Shown here: in pieces, positions 25,978 through 34,818 of the stretch
How the letters are laid out: each line of letters opens with the position of its first letter
How positions within the stretch are numbered: position 1 is the stretch's first letter
NCBI RefSeq assembly: GCF_964063345.1
Contig: NZ_OZ061318.1
Location: forward strand, 62,001 to 126,000
Source: Pseudomonas lini
GTDB lineage: Bacteria; Pseudomonadota; Gammaproteobacteria; Pseudomonadales; Pseudomonadaceae
Reading direction: 5' to 3'
DNA: 64,000 nucleotides
Made by a program: the position numbers and the translations under genes
The notes under the pieces: model-generated
The model's input: only the letters and a program-made list of their open reading frames with translations
Told to the model about the DNA's origin: nothing
Databases searched by the model: none

Positions 25978-28137
25978 ATGGCCGAGCATGCAATGGAGTC
26001 CAAGCTCCGGCCAGCGGTGGAACTGTATACCGTAGCGATCTGCATCGCCGCTACAGTGCTGTGCGCGTACTCACCCTGGGCCGTGGCCCTGTCACCCGAG
26101 ATCGGTCTGGTTGCGGCGTTGGCCTATACCCTGTTCGGCTTGATCCGCCTGCGCCAAGCCTGGGAAGTGCTGCGTTATCGGCGCAATATCCGCCGGCTGC
26201 CCCGCTACGAGCTGACCAGTCGGCAGATTCCGGTCAGCCGTAAGCGTTTGTTTATGGGGCGCGGCTTTCGCTGGACCCGCCTGCACACCCAGCGCTTGGT
26301 CGAGGCCCAGGATCCGGCTGTTGCTCACTATGTCGACCAACCGACCAGCTATCGCCTGGCCCGTGAACTCGAACGACGCCTGGAATACGCACCGTTTCCG
26401 CTCTCGACATTGGCCCGAGTCACGGCTTGGGACAGTGCCTTCAATCCGTTGCGCCCTTTGCCCCCGGTAGGTGGCTCGCCGCTGCTGCATGGGGTCGAGC
26501 CCGACGAAACGGAAGTCAGTCTGCCGCTGGGCGAACGGGTCGGACACACACTGGTGCTGGGCACGACCCGTGTCGGCAAGACGCGGCTCGCCGAGGTGTA
26601 TATCACCCAGGACATTCATCGCATCGAACATGAGGTGGTCATCGTCTTCGATCCGAAGGGCGATGCCGACTTGCTCAAACGGATGTACGTTGAAGCCAAG
26701 CGGGCCGGTCGGGATAAGGAGTTCTATGTTTTCCATCTAGGCTGGCCGGAGATCTCCGCTCGTTACAACGCCGTGGGACGCTTCGGGCGTATCTCGGAAG
26801 TGGCGTCACGCATCGCCGGGCAGCTCAGCGGCGAAGGTAACTCCGCGGCCTTTCGCGAGTTTGCCTGGCGTTTCGTCAACATCATCGCCCGTGCCCTGAT
26901 CGAGTTAGGCCGGCGTCCGGACTACCTGCAGATCCAACGGCATGTGGTCAACATCGACGCACTGTTCATCGAGTACGCCCAGCAGTTTTTCGCCAAGACC
27001 GACCCGAAGGCGTGGGAGGTGATCGTTCAGCTTGAAGGCAAGCTCACCGAGAAGAACATCCCCCGGCATATGATCGGGCGCGAAAAGCGTGTGGTGGCCA
27101 TTGAGCAGTACCTGGCGGTGAGGCGGGTATTTGATCCGGTGCTGGATGGACTGCGTTCGGCGGTACGATATGACCGTACTTACTTCGACAAAATCGTCGC
27201 TTCGCTGCTGCCGCTGCTGGAAAAACTCACCACCGGCAAGACCGCCCAGTTACTGGCCCCCAACTACACCGATTTAGATGACCCGCGACCAATCTTCGAC
27301 TGGATGCAGATCATCCGTAAGCGCGGCATCGTCTACGTCGGTCTGGATGCGCTGACCGACGCCGAGGTGGCCGCCGCTGTAGGCAACTCCATGTTCGCCG
27401 ACTTGGTCTCGGTCGCCGGACACATCTACAAACACGGCATCGACCATGGCCTGCCCCAATCGGGTAACAACAGTGACAAGTTGCCGATCAACCTCCACGC
27501 CGATGAGTTCAACGAGTTGATGGGTGATGAATTCATCCCGCTGATCAATAAGGGCGGCGGTGCCGGTATCCAGGTAACCGCCTACACCCAGACCCTCAGT
27601 GATATCGAAGCACGTATCGGCAACCGCGCCAAAGCTGGCCAGGTGATCGGCAATTTCAACACCCTGCAGATGCTCCGTGTGCGCGAAACCGCCACCGCTG
27701 AACTGCTCACCCAGCAGTTGCCCAAGGTCAACGTGCTGACCAAAACCCTGGTGTCGGGCGCCACCGACACCTCCGATCCTGAGGCGAATACGGATTTCAC
27801 TTCGTCCTCCCAAGATCGGGTCAGCAGCACCTGCGTGCCCCTGATCGAGCCGGCTCACATCGTCAGCTTGCCAAAGGGGCAAATGTTCTCCTTCCAGGTG
27901 GGCGGGCAGCTCTGGAAAGTCCGTATGCCACTGCCCAGACCCTCTCCCGACGATGCGATGCCCAAGGATCTGCAGGAGCTTACCCAGCGGATGCGCGCCA
28001 GCTACAACGAACAGGCGGGTCACTGGTGGAGTGCCAGTGGCGGCGGCCCGACGCTCGACTTCGATCCAGATCGGGTTACGCCTCCACGCACTTCTTCAGC
28101 GGTGGATGCAAGTGTTCCTGCTCAGGAGGCCCCATGA
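25978..28137 (+). CDS. traD: Type IV coupling protein TraD
   Basis: The 719-residue product has N-terminal membrane segments (VAICIAATVLCAYSPWAVAL and the next about 30 residues), Walker A LVLGTTRVGKTRLAEV near residue 190, Walker B-like VIVFDPKGDADL and later INLHADEFNELMG. It matches the SXT/PFGI TraD family (TIGR03743). Coupling proteins are inner-membrane ATPases that deliver the TraI-bound DNA strand to the type IV secretion channel. Confidence 0.95.
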   Translation: MAEHAMESKLRPAVELYTVAICIAATVLCAYSPWAVALSPEIGLVAALAYTLFGLIRLRQAWEVLRYRRNIRRLPRYELTSRQIPVSRKRLFMGRGFRWTRLHTQRLVEAQDPAVAHYVDQPTSYRLARELERRLEYAPFPLSTLARVTAWDSAFNPLRPLPPVGGSPLLHGVEPDETEVSLPLGERVGHTLVLGTTRVGKTRLAEVYITQDIHRIEHEVVIVFDPKGDADLLKRMYVEAKRAGRDKEFYVFHLGWPEISARYNAVGRFGRISEVASRIAGQLSGEGNSAAFREFAWRFVNIIARALIELGRRPDYLQIQRHVVNIDALFIEYAQQFFAKTDPKAWEVIVQLEGKLTEKNIPRHMIGREKRVVAIEQYLAVRRVFDPVLDGLRSAVRYDRTYFDKIVASLLPLLEKLTTGKTAQLLAPNYTDLDDPRPIFDWMQIIRKRGIVYVGLDALTDAEVAAAVGNSMFADLVSVAGHIYKHGIDHGLPQSGNNSDKLPINLHADEFNELMGDEFIPLINKGGGAGIQVTAYTQTLSDIEARIGNRAKAGQVIGNFNTLQMLRVRETATAELLTQQLPKVNVLTKTLVSGATDTSDPEANTDFTSSSQDRVSSTCVPLIEPAHIVSLPKGQMFSFQVGGQLWKVRMPLPRPSPDDAMPKDLQELTQRMRASYNEQAGHWWSASGGGPTLDFDPDRVTPPRTSSAVDASVPAQEAP

Positions 28138-28177
28138 CGCCGTCGGCCCTGCAGTGCATCTCGCGGAGTCAAGAAGG

Positions 28178-28906
28178 ATGACTTCAGCTCAGAACCCTCC
28201 ACCGCAACCCATCCAGCGCCCAGGGCTAATCGTCTCGGCGATTAACCTGGTCCTGCACGTCATCGGTTTGCTGATCGCCTCGTTGCTGTTCTCGATTCTG
28301 ATCGAGTGGGTCGGTCTGCTGCTGTTCTGGGGTGCTCAAGGCTGGCGACACAGTCAGGCGATGCTGAGCAGCGAACTGGGCTGGCTCAGTGAGCACTTCA
28401 CATCCTCACTGATTATCCAACAGCCTGGACAGACGATTGTCCAGTGGCTGGATTTCCTCCAGCAGTGGTTACTGGTCAAGACCGGTTTTACGGATTTCGC
28501 CCAGCAGGCGCGGGCGTCGAGCCAGGACAAAGGTATCTGGAGCGGGCTCAATCAGCTGTATGTGAGCATCGAGGATTTTGTACTGGCGGCGGTGTATGTC
28601 ACTTTCACTTTCGTGGTGCGTCTGACCATTCTGGTCTTGGCGACCCCCCTGCTTCTGCTGGCCATGTTCACCGGCTTCATCGATGGTTTGATGCGCCGCG
28701 ACCTGCGTAAATTCGGCGCTGGGCGCGAAAGCAGCTTTGTCTATCATCGGGCCAAGCGAGCGGTCATCCCACTGCTGATCGTGCCCTGGATCCTTTACCT
28801 GTCCCTACCCTTTTCGCTCAACCCAATGGCGGTACTTCTGCCTTGCGCCGTGATGCTCGGGGTCGCCATGGCCATCACGACGGCGACATTCAAAAAATAT
28901 CTCTGA
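28178..28906 (+). CDS. PFL_4697-family (TIGR03747) ICE membrane protein
   Basis: The 242-residue product has an N-terminal pair of membrane helices (LVLHVIGLLIASLLFSILI), two in the middle and two near the C-terminus (PLLIVPWILYLSLPF), matching TIGR03747. ATG 28178 after GAAGG is chosen; the frame is open upstream into traD. It is an inner-membrane part of the transfer system of unknown role. It is the last gene before the cargo insertion. Confidence 0.88.
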   Translation: MTSAQNPPPQPIQRPGLIVSAINLVLHVIGLLIASLLFSILIEWVGLLLFWGAQGWRHSQAMLSSELGWLSEHFTSSLIIQQPGQTIVQWLDFLQQWLLVKTGFTDFAQQARASSQDKGIWSGLNQLYVSIEDFVLAAVYVTFTFVVRLTILVLATPLLLLAMFTGFIDGLMRRDLRKFGAGRESSFVYHRAKRAVIPLLIVPWILYLSLPFSLNPMAVLLPCAVMLGVAMAITTATFKKYL

Positions 28907-29044
28907 GTGCGACACGAATGCTTATCTGCGGAAGTGTTCAGGAGGCCAGCTCATGAGAGGCCCAAGTTCCCGGTCGTAAGGAGCCGCCAGTCCCGCGTTA
29001 GTGGACAACCCTCACAGGTGTTTGGCTTCGAGAGGAGTTTGATC

Positions 29045-30025
29045 ATGGCATTGGTTGGTAGACGAGATGGGCGCAATTTTGGCTATGGCCGACAACTGAG
29101 TTATGCCGGACCGCAAGCCTTGCGCGATCTTTTTGGCGGCGGGCATTACGCCACGGTCAAGGCGCACAGTGATCGCTGGCAGGCGTTTGTCCGCTGGTGT
29201 CGTTCGGAGGATGGGCCGGGGTTTAACGATGCGCGACAGGTAGATCGGCAGACCTTGCTGGACTACGCAGGGCATCTTCGCCAACAAGTTGAACAAGGCG
29301 CTATCGGCATCGCCACCGCGCAAAACCGGTTGTCCAGCGTGAACCGGACTATGGCGGCGCTTCGCGGCGATCAGTCTGTGGCGGTGCCAAGCCCGAGTAA
29401 GGCCTTGGGAATGCGGCGTACCAGTGTTCATCGCTCGACGCCGCAAGGCCAAGACCATGAGCAGGTGAAGCGGATCGTCGACGTGCTCTGCGAACACCAA
29501 ATGCCGCGCGCGGCGGCCATCGTTCAGTTGGCGCGAGCCACCGGCATGCGCTTGCGCGAGGCCATTTTGGCCGACCTACCGCGCCTAAAACATGAGACCG
29601 AACACTACGGCAAAATCAACATCCGAGATGGCATCCAAGGTGGCCGCTCACGTGCGTCGGCGCTTCGTTGGATTACGGTAAATGATCCTATTCGTGACGC
29701 GCTGAAATTTGCCGAACAGGTTTCACCCAACGGTAGCCGCAATCTGCTTGCACCGAACGAAAGCTATGTCGATTTACAACGGCAAATCGTCCGCCCCGCA
29801 CGAGAGATCCTCCATTCGCACAACCTCAAAGGCTTCCACGAGCTTCGGGCCGCCTATGCGTGCGAACGCTATGAGCAGAGCACTCATCATCTTGCGCCCA
29901 TCAACGGTGGCCGTTGCTACCAACTCGACCGACGCCTAGATCAGGATGCCCGAGTGCAAATCAGCTACGAGTTGGGACTCGGCCGTATCGACCTGTTATC
30001 GACTTACATTGGTGGTCGAACATGA
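29045..30025 (+). CDS. Tyrosine recombinase / integrase-domain protein
   Basis: The 326-residue product carries the tyrosine-recombinase signature: Arg in ATGMRLREA, His-x-x-Arg in GFHELRAAYA and a candidate nucleophile in LLSTYIGGR close to the C-terminus. The N-terminal part has a core-binding helical domain (HSDRWQAFVRWCRSED). ATG 29045 follows GAGAGGAG by 6 nt. It lies between two conjugation blocks, so it is not the usual end-located ICE integrase; it may have placed the adjacent cargo. Confidence 0.85.
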   Translation: MALVGRRDGRNFGYGRQLSYAGPQALRDLFGGGHYATVKAHSDRWQAFVRWCRSEDGPGFNDARQVDRQTLLDYAGHLRQQVEQGAIGIATAQNRLSSVNRTMAALRGDQSVAVPSPSKALGMRRTSVHRSTPQGQDHEQVKRIVDVLCEHQMPRAAAIVQLARATGMRLREAILADLPRLKHETEHYGKINIRDGIQGGRSRASALRWITVNDPIRDALKFAEQVSPNGSRNLLAPNESYVDLQRQIVRPAREILHSHNLKGFHELRAAYACERYEQSTHHLAPINGGRCYQLDRRLDQDARVQISYELGLGRIDLLSTYIGGRT

Positions 30026-30141
30026 GTAAGCCATCCGATATGAAGCCGTTGCTACTGCTCGCGAACGTAGTCCGATATGATCGGATCGGCCGTGACGTGT
30101 GAATTGTGCTGGTGGATCTTTGGGAATGACATGGTCGTTTC

Positions 30142-30339
30142 CTATGTGGATGGCTTCGGGACGCGAGACATCAGCAACCCGCACACTTCGCATAGGTAGC
30201 TGCCATCTGGCCCGTTTCTGAGGCCCTTGATCAAAATACTCTCCCAGCACTTCGAATATGGCTGATCGTTCTCGGTGGTTTTCTCTTCGCCCTAGTGGCC
30301 GTTGGGGCAAGCAAAGTATTCATACGTGCGCATGGTCAT
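30142..30339 (-). pseudogene. Small zinc-ribbon protein gene with an internal stop
   Basis: The minus-strand frame starts MTMRTYEYFACPNGH, meets a TAG, and continues in the same frame as GEEKTTENDQPYSKCWESI and DGSYLCEVCGLLMSRV before the final stop. With the stop read through, the four Cys (CPNG...C...CEVC) would make a 65-residue zinc ribbon. A single substitution explains the break. Confidence 0.6.
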
Positions 30340-30364
30340 AGCCGTGGTTTCCTCTAGCTGGTGA

Positions 30365-30748
30365 TCAGCCTGCGAACCTTTCCCATTTTTTGATCGCTGC
30401 GCTGGTTTTATCCACGTCTATACCACTGACGAGTGAATCGGCAAATGCAAGGTGAGCCTCCATGTAACTGTCAAAGTCCTTCACCTGGACACCATTCGAA
30501 AGAGCGCGACTCCACCAAGAAAATGCGACTACCAGCTTACCGAGTTCAGGGTCATGCTGATCTTTCATTCGCTCAAGACCGCCATCGTTATGAGCTACCG
30601 CCCAGCCAAAGGCTTTGGAAAAGTCCCGAACCTTCTGCGGCTGTGAACCGCTTGCTAGCTTTTTATGAATAGCAGCGTGAGTTTTTTGATCCTCTACCAA
30701 AGACGACACATAAAGAAGCCCGCAGATGCGGCAGGTAGCAATGCTCAT
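30365..30748 (-). CDS. Cargo protein with a small zinc-finger-like N-terminus, unknown
   Basis: The 127-residue product begins MSIATCRICGLLYVSSLVED, with Cys-x2-Cys followed by two His (THAAIH), resembling a C2H2 finger. The rest (SKAFGWAVAHNDGGLERMKD; FSWWSRALSNGVQVKDFDSY) is not recognised. AAGGGG precedes the ATG. It is on the minus strand, opposite to the surrounding transfer genes, consistent with inserted cargo. Confidence 0.6.
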   Translation of the reverse strand: MSIATCRICGLLYVSSLVEDQKTHAAIHKKLASGSQPQKVRDFSKAFGWAVAHNDGGLERMKDQHDPELGKLVVAFSWWSRALSNGVQVKDFDSYMEAHLAFADSLVSGIDVDKTSAAIKKWERFAG

Positions 30749-30841
30749 AATGCTGATCCCCTTGTAAACGTGGACGCGAAAGTAGTCCTCTCCTACGGGC
30801 TTAGCCCGCGCATTGGCGGGCTGGCGGTGGAGCGGCTTTTC

Positions 30842-31237
30842 CTATGACTTAACGCTGCTGGCTTGACGAGAGAACTGCTTCATAATTTTCTCGACTGCAT
30901 AATGCGTCACAGTATCTTCAACTTGGGCAGAGATGACCCACAAGCCAAACAGATCGGTGCCAAGCTTGGTTTGTTTGTGGCCCTGCATTTGCGCTAACCG
31001 CCTCATGTATTCACTTTGAACCGTGCGAGACAGGTTGCAAAACTCGCTCAGGCTACCGAACTCCTTGCTGAACCCACCATGGAGCACATCAATCACCACC
31101 CCTGCACCGATTTGTTCTACAGACGGCGAGCGGCGACATTGGCGCTGGAGAACTCCAAATGCCTTTTGCGTAGGAGTTTTCTTGCGGAAGATCCAGAACA
31201 CGGGGCGTTTTCCTTGTGCAATTTGCCTATCTATCAA
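30842..31237 (-). CDS. C-terminal part of a CoiA-like protein, or separate small gene
   Basis: The frame is 131 codons from a TTG that overlaps the upstream stop. Upstream of that TTG the same frame reads KWWASIRLLIDRQIAQGKRP without a break, which looks like an interrupted domain rather than a gene start. Together with the CoiA-like ORF the total, about 350 residues, is close to full CoiA-like proteins. I think a one-base frameshift near 31262 split one gene, but a coupled second gene is possible. Confidence 0.5.
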   Translation of the reverse strand: MIDRQIAQGKRPVFWIFRKKTPTQKAFGVLQRQCRRSPSVEQIGAGVVIDVLHGGFSKEFGSLSEFCNLSRTVQSEYMRRLAQMQGHKQTKLGTDLFGLWVISAQVEDTVTHYAVEKIMKQFSRQASSVKS

Positions 31238-31899
31238 AAGGCGGATGCTGGCCCACCATTTCTACTAAAATCTGACGTCCCTTCAATCAACGCTGCGGTG
31301 AACAGTGAACGATCTACCAGAAGCGCTACTCCCTTTTTGTTTTGGGGATCGAACCTACACACTCGCCAAAACCCATACTGATCACCAAAGTCGATGAATA
31401 CTGGTGTTGTTGTATGCCAGCGGTGAAACAATTTGCTCCTGCCATACCACTGAAAAACTGCAAAACCATTGTCATCAGGACGGGTGCGCATATTCGAGAA
31501 GTTCACGCAGTCAGATTCATTTTTTGCCCCATCGATTACCCATACCATTCGCTGGTGGAAGCTCTCGCGATCTTTTACTTCGGAAGGCTCGATAGTCGAG
31601 CGCTGAAACTCCACGACTACACCATGTCTTGTACGAACATCGGCGATGTGCTTTTCCCCCGTCAGTGCGTCGTATTGAACGACTTCTTGCCAGTCCTTCG
31701 GGAACCGATCCTTCCATCGACGATGCCATTCAGTTTCTGTTTCCCACCACCGATCACAGGTGGCCAAGGAAATATGAGACCAATGCCAAATGACATGTTT
31801 GCCGCATTTTGCGACAACCTCACCGCCGCAAGCGCGGCATAACGCCCGCGTTTTAGGCTGTGCCTCTGACTTCACCCCATTGACGTCTGCATATCGCAT
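31234..31899 (-). CDS. CoiA-like predicted nuclease, N-terminal part
   Basis: The 221-residue product begins with a zinc-finger-like module (ALCRACGGEVVAKCGKHVIW followed by HWSH) and continues with a restriction-endonuclease-like core (HIADVRTRHGVVVEFQRS, where Asp and Glu-x-Gln can serve as metal ligands). This matches competence CoiA-like proteins, often found in mobile elements and defence islands. Function is not established. It ends shortly before a likely frameshift. Confidence 0.7.
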   Translation of the reverse strand: MRYADVNGVKSEAQPKTRALCRACGGEVVAKCGKHVIWHWSHISLATCDRWWETETEWHRRWKDRFPKDWQEVVQYDALTGEKHIADVRTRHGVVVEFQRSTIEPSEVKDRESFHQRMVWVIDGAKNESDCVNFSNMRTRPDDNGFAVFQWYGRSKLFHRWHTTTPVFIDFGDQYGFWRVCRFDPQNKKGVALLVDRSLFTAALIEGTSDFSRNGGPASAF

Positions 31900-32033
31900 T
31901 CAGGCTTTCCATGTCAGTTCTCGGACGCGAAAGGCGCACCCTGGTACTGCAAAAGGCCCAATCAAGGGCCGGTGGTGTGCAGCGATCCTTTCCCTTAACA
32001 CTGTGATTCTTGATACAGGCATTCATTTAGCGC

Positions 32034-32384
32034 CTAAAAATCAGCTACCTGCCCGACTGTCACTTGGCCGTTGCACATTGTCGAGATCAGAGTAGCCACG
32101 AATTCATTGGGCTTTGAAACGAGCGATGATCGAGCTACGTTGATCATTTTAGGGAACTGGGCAGGTTTGCCAGACGACCTAAAGTAGTCCGAAGCCGCAT
32201 CCATGCCATGAGCAAAATGTTTTTTTGCATCGTCATATAGAGCGAAGCGCTCTGATGCAGCCACGCACGCCGCTTCCCTTGTCATTCGGTCCTGCGGGCT
32301 CGAATCGTGAGCCTTATCCCCGCCGCAGGCCGATAGCAGAATTGTCGCAATGATAGGTAGTGACTGTCGTCCATAAGTCGTCAT
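32034..32384 (-). CDS. Small predicted lipoprotein
   Basis: The 116-residue product has a lipoprotein signal with lipobox LLSACGGDK. The mature part (REAACVAASERFALYDDAKK; LISTMCNGQVTVGQV) has two Cys that may form a disulphide. No family recognised. It lies in the cargo block between the CoiA-like gene and the second recombinase, on the same strand as both. Confidence 0.65.
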   Translation of the reverse strand: MTTYGRQSLPIIATILLSACGGDKAHDSSPQDRMTREAACVAASERFALYDDAKKHFAHGMDAASDYFRSSGKPAQFPKMINVARSSLVSKPNEFVATLISTMCNGQVTVGQVADF

Positions 32385-32435
32385 AAATTTCGTTTCCTTA
32401 TTAATGCTGACTAGCGGATACAGTTACCGATATCA

Positions 32436-33116
32436 CTATGCTAGTGCAACCTCGAAAGCGCGGCGGATAACCTCGATGTCAACAGTCATATACGGCTTGC
32501 TGTGGTCGAGACAGGCGTGCCCGAGAATGATCTGAACTGTCTCGACACTGCCGGTTGCGGCCAGGACTTTTGCAGCAAGCGAGCGTCTGCCGCTGTGGGA
32601 GGATCCCAGCTTAATACCGGCCTGTCGGTAGAGCCTGCTGATGATCTGTTGAAGCGAATCACACGCCCGATAAACCTCTGGCCCACTGTCCAGTTCCCGA
32701 TGTTTGAAGGCCAGTTTAAAAGCCTGTCCCTTGTGAGTCGTGACCAACTTCGATGTAGGTCGGAACCATCGATACTCATCAGTACCGGAAAGCCCCCAGC
32801 TGCGACGGGAACGCACCTCAAACCAAACATCGAGACCAGCTAGGCACCGGGCATGAGTCAAATAAACGTTTCGCGGCCGGCAACCCTTGGTGATTTCTGC
32901 GCACAAGTACATCTCGGGCTTGATAGCACCACTGGGATGAAACACGTCGGCAATCTCCAGCAAAGCCAGCTCGGTAACGCGAATGCCGGTTGTATGAGTA
33001 AGCCAAAGTAAAAGTACGTCCCTCTCTGGCATTCGACACGTGACAGATGCAACGCGACTCAGGTGCCGAAATTGTCCAGGGCGAAGGGATGTAGCGCGGC
33101 GGATTGCGGTGACCAT
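32436..33116 (-). CDS. Site-specific tyrosine recombinase
   Basis: The 226-residue product has the catalytic Arg in TTGIRVTELALLEIADV, the His-x-x-Arg box SSHSGRRSLAAKVLAATG, the later His in IILGHACLDHS and the nucleophile Tyr in KPYMTVD. It matches the catalytic domain of XerC/phage integrases but has only a short N-terminal DNA-binding part. It faces the 29045 recombinase across the cargo. An imperfect inverted repeat lies just upstream. Confidence 0.85.
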   Translation of the reverse strand: MVTAIRRATSLRPGQFRHLSRVASVTCRMPERDVLLLWLTHTTGIRVTELALLEIADVFHPSGAIKPEMYLCAEITKGCRPRNVYLTHARCLAGLDVWFEVRSRRSWGLSGTDEYRWFRPTSKLVTTHKGQAFKLAFKHRELDSGPEVYRACDSLQQIISRLYRQAGIKLGSSHSGRRSLAAKVLAATGSVETVQIILGHACLDHSKPYMTVDIEVIRRAFEVALA

Positions 33117-33120
33117 GGGT

Positions 33121-33167
33121 ACTCTCTGTCAGGAATGGCGGTGATTTGTGATTGATCCTGAGAGAGT
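33121..33167. repeat. Inverted repeat beside the recombinase gene
   Basis: ACTCTC-TG-TCAGGA at 33121-33134 pairs with TCCTGA-GAGAGT at 33156-33167; the two-base TG bulge is the only interruption. It starts 4 bp upstream of the recombinase start codon. It could be the recombination core/accessory site or an operator. Confidence 0.45.
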
Positions 33168-33439
33168 CGGGTCAGAGCCTCCTGAAAAGCATATCAGCAG
33201 GCCCGACATGGTGTTCACGGAAAGTGGGTTGTGACGATATTGTCATCAACAAAACTCATCGAGAGTGCAATTTCCCAGCAGCCCCGCTCCCTCCACCAAA
33301 GATCGAAGGACCACATTAGCGGTAATGTAAACATCCCCAGCCCTTCCCCAGAAAAAGCGATTCCTCAGACCTCAGGTTTCTTACGGAATAATTCGACCTC
33401 TTACTTGATTCTGTTTCCAGATTCATATGGACCAGCATC
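33168..33439. other. Cargo-transfer block junction, no gene seen
   Basis: About 270 bp of lower-GC sequence between the recombinase and the RAQPRD gene. All frames are short. A TGAC-GATATT-GTCA palindrome lies near 33232. The right-hand cargo junction should be in this interval. Confidence 0.4.
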
Positions 33440-33772
33440 ATGCCAAATACCGTCGTTCGCTGCTTATTACTACTCGTCATAGCCGTCCATGGAAGCAGCT
33501 ATGCCGACTCCACTCATGAACAGAGTCAATTCATTCTGATTCTGCAGCAGCTCGACACTATCGAGCGTCTTACGACACGAGCTGCGACAGCCAGCGCGGC
33601 TGAATCAGTCGAGCGCTATCGCTTCGACTATCCCCGGCTGACTCAAGACCTCCAACGCATTCGCCAAGGCGTTCAGGGCTACCTGTCTCCCTCCCGTGCT
33701 CAACCCCGCGATCCCACTGAGCTGGTCGGTGATTACCGTCTCGACACACTGCCCACGGAGCCGTCGCCATGA
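33440..33772 (+). CDS. RAQPRD-family ICE protein
   Basis: The 110-residue product has a signal peptide (LLLLVIAVHGSSYADS) and the family tag SRAQPRDP near the C-terminus (TIGR01690). It is periplasmic and of unknown function, and opens the second transfer block. Its stop overlaps the next start (ATGA). Confidence 0.9.
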   Translation: MPNTVVRCLLLLVIAVHGSSYADSTHEQSQFILILQQLDTIERLTTRAATASAAESVERYRFDYPRLTQDLQRIRQGVQGYLSPSRAQPRDPTELVGDYRLDTLPTEPSP

Positions 33773-34008
33773 GCATGACTGACGCGCAGAGCTCAGCGTT
33801 CCAAAACGCCTCCGGCTTTTCGGCACAGAGCAGTTCGACCCTCTGGCTGTCCCTGGTTCTGGTCCTGGCTTTGCTCTGGTGTGCCTGGGTGATGTGGACG
33901 GCCTACCGGGGATGGGCGACCGGCAGTGTGCGCTTCGGTGCCTTCGGTGGCAGCACCGCTCGCGTGCTGCTCGCCCTACTCGTTCTGATGTTCTTCACCC
34001 TGTCCTAA
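33769..34008 (+). CDS. PFL_4701-family (TIGR03758) small membrane protein
   Basis: The 79-residue product has two predicted membrane helices (LWLSLVLVLALLWCAWVMW; VLLALLVLMFFTL) and the short SFQNASGFSA-like lead. Size and position match TIGR03758. It may be a pilin-like or channel subunit; that is inference from size. Confidence 0.88.
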   Translation: MSMTDAQSSAFQNASGFSAQSSSTLWLSLVLVLALLWCAWVMWTAYRGWATGSVRFGAFGGSTARVLLALLVLMFFTLS

Positions 34009-34025
34009 TCCAGGAGATCGCCGCC

Positions 34026-34397
34026 ATGCTCAAGTGCTTTGCCCCCCTGAAAAACAACCTGCGTGATCGTGCCAGCCTGCGCTTGATCGGTCTGCTCCTG
34101 GTACTCGGCCCAAGCCTGGCTTTTGCCGAGCTCCCCACCATGGAAGCCCCCTCGCGCGGCGAAGGATCCGGGTTGATCGAGACGATCAAAAACTATGCCT
34201 ACGACGGCGGCATCCTGCTCGGTCTGCTGATCGCCCTACTCGCTTTCTTGGGTGTGGCCTGGCACTCGTTGACCGTGTACGCCGACGTGCAAAACCAGCG
34301 TAAGACCTGGAAGGACTTGGGTGCAGTGGTCGGCATCGGTGCCCTGCTGGTGGTGATCATCATCTGGTTCCTGACCAAGGCTGCCGCAATTCTGTGA
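34026..34397 (+). CDS. PFL_4702-family (TIGR03745) ICE membrane protein
   Basis: The 123-residue product has a signal peptide (LLLVLGPSLAFAELP) followed by two hydrophobic segments (GGILLGLLIALLAFLGVAW; AVVGIGALLVVIIIWFL). This pattern resembles VirB2-type pilins. ATG 34026 follows GGAG by about 8 nt. Confidence 0.88.
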   Translation: MLKCFAPLKNNLRDRASLRLIGLLLVLGPSLAFAELPTMEAPSRGEGSGLIETIKNYAYDGGILLGLLIALLAFLGVAWHSLTVYADVQNQRKTWKDLGAVVGIGALLVVIIIWFLTKAAAIL

Positions 34398-34404
34398 GGT
34401 CGGC

Positions 34405-34818
34405 ATGAACGACACTATCGAACGCCTGGCTGACGGCACCTTGGTCTTTCTCCCAGAGCGACTCAATCGTGATCCCGCCGTATTGCGCGGGTTGACCAAT
34501 GATGAGATGTGGGTAGCACTCGGCACCGGCGCCGTCATTGGCCTACTGATGGGCGTTCCTCTAGCGATTGCCACCGCTTCCATTGCCGTAGCGCCGACCG
34601 GCATGATCGCAGGCATGGCGCTGGTGCTATTTGCCGGTGGCACGCTACTGCGCCGGGCCAAACGGGCTCGCCCCGAGACCTGGTTGTACCGCAAACTCGA
34701 ATGGGTACTGGCTAGCCGTTGGCGCTTGGGTCGCGGCAGTCTGATCCTCCACTCCGGTGCCTGGACGGTTCGCCGTTCGCGTCGACTGCGCCCTGCCCTG
34801 TCTCGGTGGCAGTCATGA
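34405..34818 (+). CDS. TIGR03750-family conjugal transfer protein
   Basis: The 137-residue product has MNDTIERLADGTLVFLPERL, the motif LTNDEMWVALGTGAVIGLLM and paired membrane segments, as in VirB3/TraL-like inner-membrane proteins. It lies 7 bp after the pilin-like gene and overlaps the next by 4 bp. Confidence 0.88.
   Translation: MNDTIERLADGTLVFLPERLNRDPAVLRGLTNDEMWVALGTGAVIGLLMGVPLAIATASIAVAPTGMIAGMALVLFAGGTLLRRAKRARPETWLYRKLEWVLASRWRLGRGSLILHSGAWTVRRSRRLRPALSRWQS

Noticed and set aside
31342..31842. Plus-strand frame of 166 codons in the cargo pocket
   Set aside because: It is antisense to the CoiA-like gene, whose zinc-finger and nuclease motifs are convincing.
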